Shown here piece after piece: positions 49,565-60,872 of a DNA stretch of 64,000 nucleotides. A program made the position numbers and the translations under genes. Location of the stretch: the NCBI GenBank assembly GCA_946413655.1, contig CAMKLO010000002.1:1-64000 (forward strand), written 5' to 3'. Source of the stretch: an uncultured Fibrobacter sp. Lineage in GTDB: Bacteria; Fibrobacterota; Fibrobacteria; Fibrobacterales; Fibrobacteraceae. The notes below the pieces were generated by a model. It had not been told where the DNA came from. It did not search any database and saw only the letters and a program-made list of their open reading frames with translations. Every line of letters starts with the position of its first letter. The stretch's first letter is position 1.

Positions 49565-51322
49565 TTATACTATAAATCTCGGATAAATCCAGGAACATTC
49601 ACGGGCGAGCGTTTTGGGGAATTCACGGAACGAACCATTAATCTGGTACATGTTCAGGCTGCCTTCCACCGGTGAAAGCGACATGACACTGTCGGCTCGC
49701 GCTTCGAGATACGGGTATTCGTCGATGTTGCACGAAGAGACCACAGCGCAACCTGTGAGGGCGATAATTGTATCGACCATCTGCATGAGAATCTGGTGCG
49801 GGGATCCGCTCAGTCTTGCCGATTTCGGGTTGTGAAGGACGGCCGAAATCGGGTCGATGACGACGACTTTGTAATCGTGGTTTTCCAGTTTTTTGGCGCC
49901 TTGGATTCTCTTTGCGATAAGTTGTGCGATTTCCAGCGGCGAAAGCGCTGTTCCGCGGAGGTTCAAGAAACCGAATTTCGGCGTGCTGGCGTTCAGTTTA
50001 CGCTTGACGCCCAGTAAAAACAGTCGGTTCAAGAATACGGACTTGGTGAGTTCCATATTAATGAACAAAACGTCGTTCGAATTGGTCGTATTGCCGAACC
50101 AGTCTTCGCCATGGCAAATGGATAGCGCCATGTCCATGAGGGCAAGCGACTTTCCGCTTTTCGGCGGTGCCGTGAACAAGAAAAATTCGCCTGCGCGGAG
50201 GATATTCTCTATAATGCAGGGGTCTTTCTTAGGGGCTTCTTCGCTATCGCTAGCCAGTTCAATCAATGGTTTTCCGTCTAGTGAGTATTCCGCCCATTCG
50301 CGCCATTCCATGAAGTTGCTGGCGCCTTGTTCCAAGGCAATGAGGTATTGCTGCTTGCCGTTGCGAAGCACGCCCGGCATGCGAACCATCTGGCTCGGAT
50401 TGCGGTTGCCGTCATCGACCTTGAATCCTTGCGCTTCGAGAGTCTGGAACAGAAAATCGACGCGTTCGTTGTATTCGTCGAGGTCGTTCGCTTCAATTTT
50501 AATCCAGGCCTGCACGGAGTTTGCACCGGTGTTGACGAGGGCCGCGCAGGGGAGGTTCAGCGCCTTGTAGTAGGCGAGCTGCTTTGCAAGCGACATTTTC
50601 GGGTTATCGACGACAACGTAACGATAGTGCCAGCTTTCGTCAGTGGCGCCTGCTCCGCTCTTAACAGCGTTGATGGTCAAAAGCGCACCGTCAGGGCTGT
50701 CGAGTTGCTTCATGATTTTCTTGAGCGCATCGTCTTGCCCGATAATGTTTGATACAAGTTCAAGAGAACTTGTCGGCGTGTTCGAAATTTTGAATTCGAC
50801 TGTTTCATCGGGCTTGAATGTGGCTGCAAGCAGTTTTGCCAAGTCTTTGCGCCAGTCTGCAGCCGGCCACGGAATTGAAAGCGCTTCGGGGTCAATCTTG
50901 AAGTTGTGTAAAAGCTCTAGAGACTGCGTGTCGAGTCCAAGTGCTATCATCTGCTCCATCATGTTTGCCGGTATTGGCGAAATGATGGTGGGGCCCATGG
51001 TCGTAACGCCCGGTGCTACGCCGGATGAGGCTTGTGCTGCTGGCTGGGCTTGCGGCACCTGCGATGCGGCACTCTTTTTTTCTTCTTCGCGTTCTGTACG
51101 GCGCTTTTCTTCAGAGAAGGCGTTACGCAAAATTTTTTCGACGTCATCTGCCGAGAGCCCGTCATCCCTAGCTTTGCCGCCTAGCTGGAATGTGGCGTCC
51201 ATGAAAGTCCAACCTTCGTCCAAAGCAGCGACGCCTGCCTTGTACAACTCCCTTCTCAGTTCATTCAGGTCGGTGAACTTTTTCTTGCTAAAGTCGTTGA
51301 GAATTTTTTTAGGGCTTTCCAT
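49565..51322 (-). CDS. RepA-like AAA_25 ATPase with primase-like N-terminal domain
   Basis: A 585-residue protein. Residues 1-~85 are helical, ~86-120 an Ala/Gln/Pro linker. Residues ~215-330 resemble an archaeo-eukaryotic primase or BT4734-like domain (RYVVVDNPK, NTGANSVQAW, and SQMVRMPGVLRNGKQ similar to DxxRVMRLPGTxN), but the usual His of the GxxxHxW motif is Gln271. The C-terminal RecA-like ATPase has Walker A APPKSGKS (385-392) and Walker B VVVID (486-490), as in plasmid RepA-type hexameric helicases. AGAGG five bases before the ATG at 51322 supports the start. No plasmid genes are near; it sits 20 bases after thiC. Confidence 0.75.
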   Translation of the reverse strand: MESPKKILNDFSKKKFTDLNELRRELYKAGVAALDEGWTFMDATFQLGGKARDDGLSADDVEKILRNAFSEEKRRTEREEEKKSAASQVPQAQPAAQASSGVAPGVTTMGPTIISPIPANMMEQMIALGLDTQSLELLHNFKIDPEALSIPWPAADWRKDLAKLLAATFKPDETVEFKISNTPTSSLELVSNIIGQDDALKKIMKQLDSPDGALLTINAVKSGAGATDESWHYRYVVVDNPKMSLAKQLAYYKALNLPCAALVNTGANSVQAWIKIEANDLDEYNERVDFLFQTLEAQGFKVDDGNRNPSQMVRMPGVLRNGKQQYLIALEQGASNFMEWREWAEYSLDGKPLIELASDSEEAPKKDPCIIENILRAGEFFLFTAPPKSGKSLALMDMALSICHGEDWFGNTTNSNDVLFINMELTKSVFLNRLFLLGVKRKLNASTPKFGFLNLRGTALSPLEIAQLIAKRIQGAKKLENHDYKVVVIDPISAVLHNPKSARLSGSPHQILMQMVDTIIALTGCAVVSSCNIDEYPYLEARADSVMSLSPVEGSLNMYQINGSFREFPKTLARECSWIYPRFIV

Positions 51323-51342
51323 AGACACCTCTAGATTATGGA

Positions 51343-53036
<1,694 letters not shown>

Positions 53037-53174
53037 ATAATATAGATAATTGGGTTAGAGGAGGGACTAGAGTGGAGAGACTATCGTCGATTATTTCAGA
53101 AATATGGGAGGGCGGTGTTGGTCTAGTATGTTTAAATAAAAACGACATTATTTATATTTATGAAGGATACGATT

Positions 53175-53849
53175 ATGAAAAATTTGGTTACAACATGCAT
53201 TTGCGCCCTTTCGCTGCTTGCCTGTGGATCGGGTGAAAAATCGGAAGAAATTCGGAATGAAAATTCTGGAACCCAGACAGTGCAAACTCCTACAAAGGAT
53301 TCGATGACGGAATCTCAGGTGTTTGCCTACATCTTGGGTGAAGAATACGCTAAATCTCTGTATCTCAACACTCCTCCGCGCATTGGCGAAATGTTGGATC
53401 TTGATGCGATGGTGCAGGGAATCGTCGATAACGAAAAGACTTTTTCGGATTCGAACTGGGTGCTACAGGTTCCTTTTGAAGAACAGAATTCTCTCGATGC
53501 CCATTATGATCAGGTTGCGAAGGACCGCGCGGCGTTGGGGGAGAATGCCCGACCGATCGTCCTTGCGGGGCCGATTACGGGGCAGAAAGTTGTCATTACG
53601 GATACGACGTCCAGAATTGTCAAGTATTCTTATGCGCAAGGCGTGTCAATCGACATTCTCTTTAACGGGATGAGGGAAACTTTCAGTGAAAATTTCGAGG
53701 GCCGGTTTTTTATTCAGGGTGTGCGCGAATCCATATACGAAGTGATTGATCCGTCGTTCAAGAAGACCGTGTCGGACGAGAGACTTCAATCGGTAAATAT
53801 GGAGTACAAGAAGCGCTTGGAAAAAATCCGCGAGGAACGCCGCCAGTAA
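53175..53849 (+). CDS. Lipoprotein with FKBP_N-like dimerisation region, no isomerase domain
   Basis: A 224-residue lipoprotein (lipobox SLLAC, Cys ~17). The region after a short linker (ESQVFAYILGEEYAKSL ... LDLDAMVQGIVDNE) resembles the N-terminal dimerisation helices of FKBP/FkpA-type isomerases. The later part has VKYSYAQGVSIDILFNGMRETFSE but no FKBP active-site domain. I chose the ATG at 53175 because AAGGA lies nine bases upstream and it gives a normal signal length; an ATG at 53160 lacks a binding site. Function is unknown, perhaps periplasmic folding. Confidence 0.7.
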   Translation: MKNLVTTCICALSLLACGSGEKSEEIRNENSGTQTVQTPTKDSMTESQVFAYILGEEYAKSLYLNTPPRIGEMLDLDAMVQGIVDNEKTFSDSNWVLQVPFEEQNSLDAHYDQVAKDRAALGENARPIVLAGPITGQKVVITDTTSRIVKYSYAQGVSIDILFNGMRETFSENFEGRFFIQGVRESIYEVIDPSFKKTVSDERLQSVNMEYKKRLEKIREERRQ

Positions 53850-53915
53850 GGTGTATAAATCAAAAATGGATTTGGTTGGCGAAAGTCTTGTATTTAACAT
53901 TTCCTGGTCACTATT

Positions 53916-53943
53916 TACTTCCTACTTCCTACTTCCTACTTTT
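53916..53943. repeat. 7-bp tandem repeat, four units
   Basis: TACTTCC three times, then TACTTTT, in exact 7-base phase. The reverse complement is GGAAGTA, the same unit as in the array at 9256-9283. A GACGCC/GGCGTC hairpin (53944-53958) follows. Confidence 0.8.
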
Positions 53944-53978
53944 GACGCCTTCGGCGTCCGTGGCTGCGGTTCGCATAT

Positions 53979-53996
53979 ACGAAAACAAGTTTTCGT
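53979..53996. promoter_or_regulatory. 18-bp near-perfect palindrome before glnS
   Basis: ACGAAAAC-AA-GTTTTCGT has 8-bp arms with a 2-base centre, about 60 bases before the glnS start codon. The arms are too close to form a good RNA hairpin, so a dimeric protein-binding site is more likely than a terminator. Confidence 0.4.
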
Positions 53997-54056
53997 GCAT
54001 GACTCACCTTGCGCACTTTTCTATATTTTCCCTTGTTAAAATCAAAGGATTGAAAT

Positions 54057-55724
<1,668 letters not shown>

Positions 55725-55766
55725 AATTCACTTGGTTCTAATCCGAATTTGGATTAAGCAATTTGA

Positions 55767-55825
55767 GTTACTAGTTACTAGAAAATTTCATATTGAATAT
55801 CCTAGTAACTATAAACTCGTAACTA
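55767..55825. repeat. Heptamer-related repeat, partly out of phase
   Basis: GTTACTA occurs twice in tandem (55767-55780). After a 24-base interruption, GTAACTA, TAAACTC, GTAACTA follow (55805-55825). The two parts are inverted with respect to each other. Confidence 0.65.
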
Positions 55826-55827
55826 AA

Positions 55828-55852
55828 CCTGCCTTTGTGCAGGCTTTTTTTT
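55828..55852 (+). terminator. Terminator of glnS
   Basis: The stem CCTGC / GCAGG with a six-base loop is followed by C and eight T. It is about 104 bases after the glnS stop, beyond a heptamer repeat. Confidence 0.75.
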
Positions 55853-55870
55853 GTATTTTGTTTTATAGAC
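55845..55870 (+). promoter_or_regulatory. Promoter-like element of the TPR gene
   Basis: TTTTTTTTGTATTTTGTTTTATAGAC ends 23 bases before the ATG; it overlaps the T-run of the glnS terminator. AAGGG lies about ten bases before the ATG. Confidence 0.4.
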
Positions 55871-55892
55871 TAAATTAAGAAGGGTTGAGCTT

Positions 55893-56885
55893 ATGAAGAA
55901 TAAACTCCTGATATTGCTTTGCTTGTTTGCCACGATTTCTTTTGCCCAAAATAAAAATCCTTTGCAAGAGGCTATGGAGACTTTGAATGCTTCCAAAACG
56001 CTTTACTCCATGAAAATGCTTGACAAGCCAATTCCTGTACCAGATCGAAGTCGGTTGATAAACATTCAGGTCTATCGCGAAAAAAAAGACGATGGCTATG
56101 ACGTGAAAGCGATTAAGGCTACGGGCGAAGCAAAAAAATTGTTCGATAAGGCAGAAAGCTTTTTTGGTTCGCATCAGTATGCTAAGGCTCGCGATGCTTA
56201 TACGCTCGCTTTGCAACAAGACCCTAAGCTGTATAGCGCGATGACCTATATTGCGCAGACTTATGGTATTGAGAAAAATTGGGACAAAGCGGAACTGTGG
56301 TACAAAAAGGCCATTGATGCCAATTACATAGATTTCCTCGCTCATTGGATGCTTGCCGATGTCTATAAAGTTAAGGGTCAAAAGGAAAAAGCTCTTGAAG
56401 AAATCTCTATTGCGAAGGTTTTGAATCGCAATAACCCACGATTGGAAGCTCTGCGCAAGGAAATTTACGGATTAAATGGATTGAATATTAAGAACTGGAC
56501 TTTTAATCCGCAGGTCCGTATATCTCGTGATTCTGTGACGGGAAATGTGAATATGGTGGCTGATTCTATTTGGGCTATTTATGCATCTGTTCAGGCGGCG
56601 TGGTTGTATGAACTGAAGTATAAGGAAAGGGCGAAAAAGTCGGTAATGCCGGAGACCATGTTTCGTGAATGCCTGATGGGACTATTGCCGTTTATGGAAA
56701 ACAAATCTTTAAAGGATTCCGTGGAAGTACTCAAGAGGCTTGACAAGGTTCTAACTGCGAATAAACTTGAAGAATTTGTTTTTTACGAAATCATTCTTCC
56801 TGACAATCCTGCGCTTATTTTTTATTTAGACAAGAAACAGATCGAAAGTTTGAAAGATTATGTAATCTGGGCGAACAAGAAATAA
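55893..56885 (+). CDS. Exported TPR protein
   Basis: A 330-residue protein with a signal peptide (1-~18, SFA-QNK). Residues ~80-190 contain three TPR-like units (AKKLFDKAESFFGSHQYAKARDAY, YIAQTYGIEKNWDKAELWYKKAI, HWMLADVYKVKGQKEKALEEI). The rest is helical with an aromatic-rich stretch. It is probably periplasmic or membrane-associated and acts as a scaffold. It is transcribed alone and ends at a terminator shared with the convergent CotH gene. Confidence 0.82.
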   Translation: MKNKLLILLCLFATISFAQNKNPLQEAMETLNASKTLYSMKMLDKPIPVPDRSRLINIQVYREKKDDGYDVKAIKATGEAKKLFDKAESFFGSHQYAKARDAYTLALQQDPKLYSAMTYIAQTYGIEKNWDKAELWYKKAIDANYIDFLAHWMLADVYKVKGQKEKALEEISIAKVLNRNNPRLEALRKEIYGLNGLNIKNWTFNPQVRISRDSVTGNVNMVADSIWAIYASVQAAWLYELKYKERAKKSVMPETMFRECLMGLLPFMENKSLKDSVEVLKRLDKVLTANKLEEFVFYEIILPDNPALIFYLDKKQIESLKDYVIWANKK

Positions 56886-56949
56886 AACGTTTGTATTGGC
56901 GTAGGTCAGTATGCTGAGCTTGCCGACCTGCCTAGGTCAAAAAAAATAG

Positions 56950-56969
56950 GGACGCCCATGTAGGCGTCC
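56950..56969. terminator. Bidirectional terminator between TPR gene and first CotH gene
   Basis: The stem GGACGCC / GGCGTCC with a six-base loop has T6 on the plus side and an A-run on the other, serving both convergent genes. Confidence 0.85.
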
Positions 56970-56992
56970 TTTTTTAGGGTGAGGAGTTTCGT

Positions 56993-58888
56993 TTATCGGC
57001 TGATCATTTTCCTGTTCAGCGTGGCAATCCAATGCTTGTTGCGGGTCGCTCGCGGAATATGGAACGACTGCATGCCTGCGTTGATTTGCTTTTCGAAGAG
57101 AACGTTGCCATTGAAGTCCATGAGCCTGAACATGCCGCCTCTCTCGCTCTGGACGGTAATTCTGTTTTCGTTGAGAGTGTAGAAGTTCAGTCTTGTTATT
57201 TCCAGATGGTCTCTGATTGCGTCTTTCCCAGGATTTGAGCTGCTTGAAGATCTTGAAAACCTGGAATGGCTTGACGAACTCGTATTGCTGCTGGATGAAC
57301 TCGGATTTGTCGGAGTAGTCGGGTTATCATCGTCATCCTTGTCGTAGTAACCCCAGTCGTCTATGATGAGGGCTTCGGTGACTACGGGGGAGGCGGGCTC
57401 GCTGAAACTCATCTGCTGGTCTATCCATGCAAACCTTTGCTTGACATACTTACGTAGGTGTTCGATTTCGGCATCCCACGTGGGTTCGTTGTAGTAGTTC
57501 ATCTTCATGCCCATGCAACCCATGCTCCAGCCGCCCATGCCGCCGCCACCCCAGCCGCCCCACATGCCGCCGTTGTTGCCACCGTTGTTTCCGCCATTGT
57601 TGCCGGATTCCATCGGGTCAGCGTCGCAGGTGCCGCTAGACTGGCCCAGGTTTGGCCAACGTTCGAAATTGCGATTGGCCGCGTTCTTGAGGACGGTCTT
57701 GAGAGAGTCTATGAAGTGGTCTATGTTCTTGGTATGCCACACGCCACTACGGAGCTCCGCCCAACGAGCCTTGTATTTTTGCTGGAAGGTGTTGTTGCTC
57801 CAGATATTCTGGATCCACTTTGCGACAAACCATTCGTTCATGCCGAAAGCGAAGCCTCCGTCATTTGCACTCTGCGGAATACGCCAACCGTCTGCCTTTT
57901 CACCCCCGACACGCTGGTAGGCCCCGAATGCCAAGTTGAAGTCCCACGGTGCACCGAGCTGGAGTTTGCCTCCCTTGCTGTCCTTGTCCTTGAACATGTA
58001 GAAACTGCAAATGTAAGCGTCGGTGTTGTTGGTAACGTCTTCGTGGATGATGTAGTCCGTTGCAGCTTCAATATCCAGAATGTCGAGGCAGCCATTGGTG
58101 GTGATGTCGCCTTGGTCGCACTTCTGTTCGATGGAGTTAAAGAAGTTCTGGATATACTGCTGTTGCTGCTTGTTGGTGTTTTCCTTTTTCGGAGAACGCA
58201 TCACGACAGGGGAGCCATCCTTGCTCTTGAAACCTTCCTTGTCTAGCCCCTGCGTAGAGTTGTTGTCCACCTTGTCGACGCTCAGCACGTAGCCGCCGGT
58301 TACGTCGTCGCCGCTGATATCTTCGTCCTTGAGTTTCGCAATATGCACACGGGATTTGGCACGCTTGATTTTTTCAAGCAACAGGTACACGCCCTTGTAT
58401 TGCCCGTTCAGGTAGAGCTCGAAGAACTTGAATCGGGAACTGTAGCGGCCCGTGCGCTGGTAGAGCCAGTAGGCGAGCGCATTGCGGATGAGCGTCTTGT
58501 CAACATACGGTCCGTGGAACACCCAGTCGGCGTTCTTGGGCATGCCTAAAACCTTGAGGCTTGTGTCGTGGCAGGCCGTGTCGGCGACGTTCGTGCAGGG
58601 GCGCGCCTTGAGTTCGATGCCGTAACCCTTTTTGGGGAAGTCTGCGGAAGTCTGCCCGCGAATCTTGATGCCGATGTTGTATTTTTCGCCCTTGGAACTG
58701 TCGGCAACGCTGTTCGTGCCTTTGTCCAGGATGCTCATGGTGGCGGGAATCTTGTCGGCGCCCTTCTGGAGCGCTTGCCTATTTTGCGTGTTTATGATGA
58801 TAAGCGGCAGGTCGTAAGACTGCGCAAACACCGGAATCGCCATGATTAGGACGATGCCATAGAAGAAAAATTTTGATTTGCAGAACAT
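56993..58888 (-). CDS. Secreted CotH-kinase family protein with Gly- and Ser-rich linkers
   Basis: A 631-residue exported protein. After the signal peptide, the CotH domain (~25-440) has ADWVFHGPYVDKTLIRNAL, FFELYLNGQYKGVYLLLEKIKR, DYIIHEDVTNNTDAY and APWDFNLAFG, with the WD aspartate kept. CotH proteins are atypical kinases of secreted proteins. A glycine/tryptophan/methionine-rich stretch (~445-470, GGNNGG, MWGGWGGGGMGG) and a serine-rich linker (~545-575) precede the shared C-terminal domain (FRLMDFNGNVLFEKQ ... RNKHWIATLNRKM). The ATG at 58888 has AAGGAG six bases upstream. It is separated from the other CotH genes by a terminator. Confidence 0.9.
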   Translation of the reverse strand: MFCKSKFFFYGIVLIMAIPVFAQSYDLPLIIINTQNRQALQKGADKIPATMSILDKGTNSVADSSKGEKYNIGIKIRGQTSADFPKKGYGIELKARPCTNVADTACHDTSLKVLGMPKNADWVFHGPYVDKTLIRNALAYWLYQRTGRYSSRFKFFELYLNGQYKGVYLLLEKIKRAKSRVHIAKLKDEDISGDDVTGGYVLSVDKVDNNSTQGLDKEGFKSKDGSPVVMRSPKKENTNKQQQQYIQNFFNSIEQKCDQGDITTNGCLDILDIEAATDYIIHEDVTNNTDAYICSFYMFKDKDSKGGKLQLGAPWDFNLAFGAYQRVGGEKADGWRIPQSANDGGFAFGMNEWFVAKWIQNIWSNNTFQQKYKARWAELRSGVWHTKNIDHFIDSLKTVLKNAANRNFERWPNLGQSSGTCDADPMESGNNGGNNGGNNGGMWGGWGGGGMGGWSMGCMGMKMNYYNEPTWDAEIEHLRKYVKQRFAWIDQQMSFSEPASPVVTEALIIDDWGYYDKDDDDNPTTPTNPSSSSSNTSSSSHSRFSRSSSSSNPGKDAIRDHLEITRLNFYTLNENRITVQSERGGMFRLMDFNGNVLFEKQINAGMQSFHIPRATRNKHWIATLNRKMISR

Positions 58889-59023
58889 ATTATACTCCTT
58901 GACCAAACTCCATATAATAATCTATATAATTTGGGAGGTGGAGTATGCATTTATCACAGATTATACACTATAAGTGTTGATACTCTAACATCCGCCGATT
59001 TCTTCAAGAAATTTCACAAAAAA

Positions 59024-59049
59024 AAGGACATCCCGCGGGGGAGGTCCTT
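59024..59049 (-). terminator. Terminator of the CotH operon
   Basis: AAGGAC / GTCCTT outer stem with an inner CCCGCGGG palindrome; on the minus strand it runs into TTTTTTTT. It lies 26 bases beyond the last CotH gene of the operon. Confidence 0.85.
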
Positions 59050-59074
59050 CTGGTCTACTTGAATCTAAGTTCGA

Positions 59075-60856
59075 CTATTTGTTCATCATCTTGCCGTTGA
59101 GTGTGGCAATCCAGTGCTTGTTCCGTGCATTTCTTGGAACTTGCAATGTTGTCGTTCCGGTCTTGATTTGCGTCTTGTACAGAACTGCTCCGTTCAGGTC
59201 AACAATGGCGAATGTCCCGCCGATATCTGTTTGAACTTCAATGCGGTTGCTGTTCACGACAAAGTAATTCGTCGGAGAATGTCTGCTGAAATTATTGGCA
59301 TCAATGCGGACTTTACTTGTATCGCCCATTTCCGCTCGCCAATCGGGTTCATGGATGATGGGCTCGAATACTACAGGATTTTCCGGTTCCGTAAAACCGA
59401 GTTGCTCGTCCATCCAGGCCATTCTTTCTTTTGTTTTTTTGCGGAGGTGTTCGAATTCGCCGTCCCATGTGTCTGCGTTGTAACCACCCATAAAAACACT
59501 GTTACCTAGCATTTTGGTTTCTTGGCAGTATTTTATGGGTTCTAGGTCTTTATCATCACTGGAACCGCTTCCTTTTCCTAAGTTCGGCCAACGTTTGAAG
59601 TTTCGGTCTGCCGCATTTTTTAGGTACGTTTTCATGGAGTCCAAATAGGCGTCCATGGTCTTGGTGTGCCAAACGCCGCTGCGGAGTTCCGCCCATCTTT
59701 TTTTCATTTCTGTTTGGAAAACGCTATCCTTCCACATTTCAAGAAGCCATTTTATCGGTCGGATGCCGCCTAAACCATTGTTTTTATAAACGCGATTTAT
59801 TTCCCAGCCTTCAACAAAACAGTTTTCTAACGTTGGTAAGAATGTCGAATCATTGTTATTAATTTCATAGTTTTCTGGGTGGGTATTGTTACATAGAGTT
59901 ATTTCGAAACCCCACGGCGGACCTAAATTTATTTTGCCTGCGGTCTTTTTGCCTTGCTTGTCCGTTTCGTCTTTGGGTTTGTACATGAAAAAGTTGTACG
60001 CAAAATAGGGGTCTGCGTTGGTAGTGAGTTCTAGATGCAAGATATAATCTGCTGCGGAAACTATATCCACGTATTTTTCATATCCACTCCCGCCTTTACC
60101 GCCTTTATATAATGAATCGAGTTGGCCTAAATAATTTTGTATGTATTCTTTCTGCTCGTTTGTGATTTTTTTCTTTCTAGGGTAAATCAAAACGACGTTA
60201 TGGCCATCGGATGTTTTGAAGTCTCTTATGGTATTATCTATTGGTTCCCCAGCTCCGGTTCGGCTCCATTTTTTGTCAAATTCCCAAATGTAGCCGCCGG
60301 TAAGGTTCTGTCCTTCGATGTCTGTCTCTTTGAGCTCGCCTACGTCAATGCGGTATTTGCCCCGTTTGATTCTTTCGGTAAGTTCATAAACGCCACGATA
60401 GCGTCCGTTGATGTATAAATCGAAATGTTGAGTGCGAGGGCTGTAATGGCCTGTTTGCCGAAAGAGCCAGTGTCCAAACGGGTTTCTTACCATGCTTTTA
60501 TCGACATAAGGTCCGTGCAAAATCCAATCGTCAGAAGGAGGGAGGCCGAGCAGGCTTACGTTCATGTCCTTGCCCGTTGAATCGTAGAATTCGACCGTAT
60601 AGCTAGGCTTGGGGTATGTTGCCGAAGAATTCCCTCGGACCTTAATGCCTATGTCGTATTGTATGGCTTTGGAACTATCAGCGACGTTGTTTGTCTTCCC
60701 GTCCAAGATTTTTATTGTGGCGGGTATTTTTTGAGTGACATTGTAGTCAAGACACCTTTTTTTAGTGTCTATGAACATAATGGGCAAATCGTAGGTCTGC
60801 GCAAAAGCACCCGCTAGCAGACTGCATGCCATGATACAAATCAACTTCTTAAACAT
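59075..60856 (-). CDS. CotH-family protein, probable pseudokinase
   Basis: A 593-residue secreted CotH paralog: signal peptide (1-~20, AFA-QTYD), DDWILHGPYVDKSMVRNPFGHWLF, YELTERIKRGKYRIDV, DYILHLELTTNADPYF, and RWAELRSGVWHTKTMDAYLDSM. In the block that reads GPPWDFE in its neighbours this copy has GPPWGFE: residue 316 is Gly (codon 59909-59911) where the family keeps the presumed metal-binding Asp. All else is intact and the frame is open, so it may be an inactive scaffold or regulator. It ends in the shared domain (FAIVDLNGAVLYKTQ ... HWIATLNGKMMNK). It lies 16 bases after the next copy and is the last gene of that operon. Confidence 0.9.
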   Translation of the reverse strand: MFKKLICIMACSLLAGAFAQTYDLPIMFIDTKKRCLDYNVTQKIPATIKILDGKTNNVADSSKAIQYDIGIKVRGNSSATYPKPSYTVEFYDSTGKDMNVSLLGLPPSDDWILHGPYVDKSMVRNPFGHWLFRQTGHYSPRTQHFDLYINGRYRGVYELTERIKRGKYRIDVGELKETDIEGQNLTGGYIWEFDKKWSRTGAGEPIDNTIRDFKTSDGHNVVLIYPRKKKITNEQKEYIQNYLGQLDSLYKGGKGGSGYEKYVDIVSAADYILHLELTTNADPYFAYNFFMYKPKDETDKQGKKTAGKINLGPPWGFEITLCNNTHPENYEINNNDSTFLPTLENCFVEGWEINRVYKNNGLGGIRPIKWLLEMWKDSVFQTEMKKRWAELRSGVWHTKTMDAYLDSMKTYLKNAADRNFKRWPNLGKGSGSSDDKDLEPIKYCQETKMLGNSVFMGGYNADTWDGEFEHLRKKTKERMAWMDEQLGFTEPENPVVFEPIIHEPDWRAEMGDTSKVRIDANNFSRHSPTNYFVVNSNRIEVQTDIGGTFAIVDLNGAVLYKTQIKTGTTTLQVPRNARNKHWIATLNGKMMNK

Positions 60857-60872
60857 TTAAACGACCTTTATA

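Noticed and set aside
49565..51322. Integrated plasmid or phage suggested by the RepA-like gene
   Set aside because: No integrase, capsid, partition or transposase genes and no flanking direct repeats; neighbours are housekeeping genes in tight succession.
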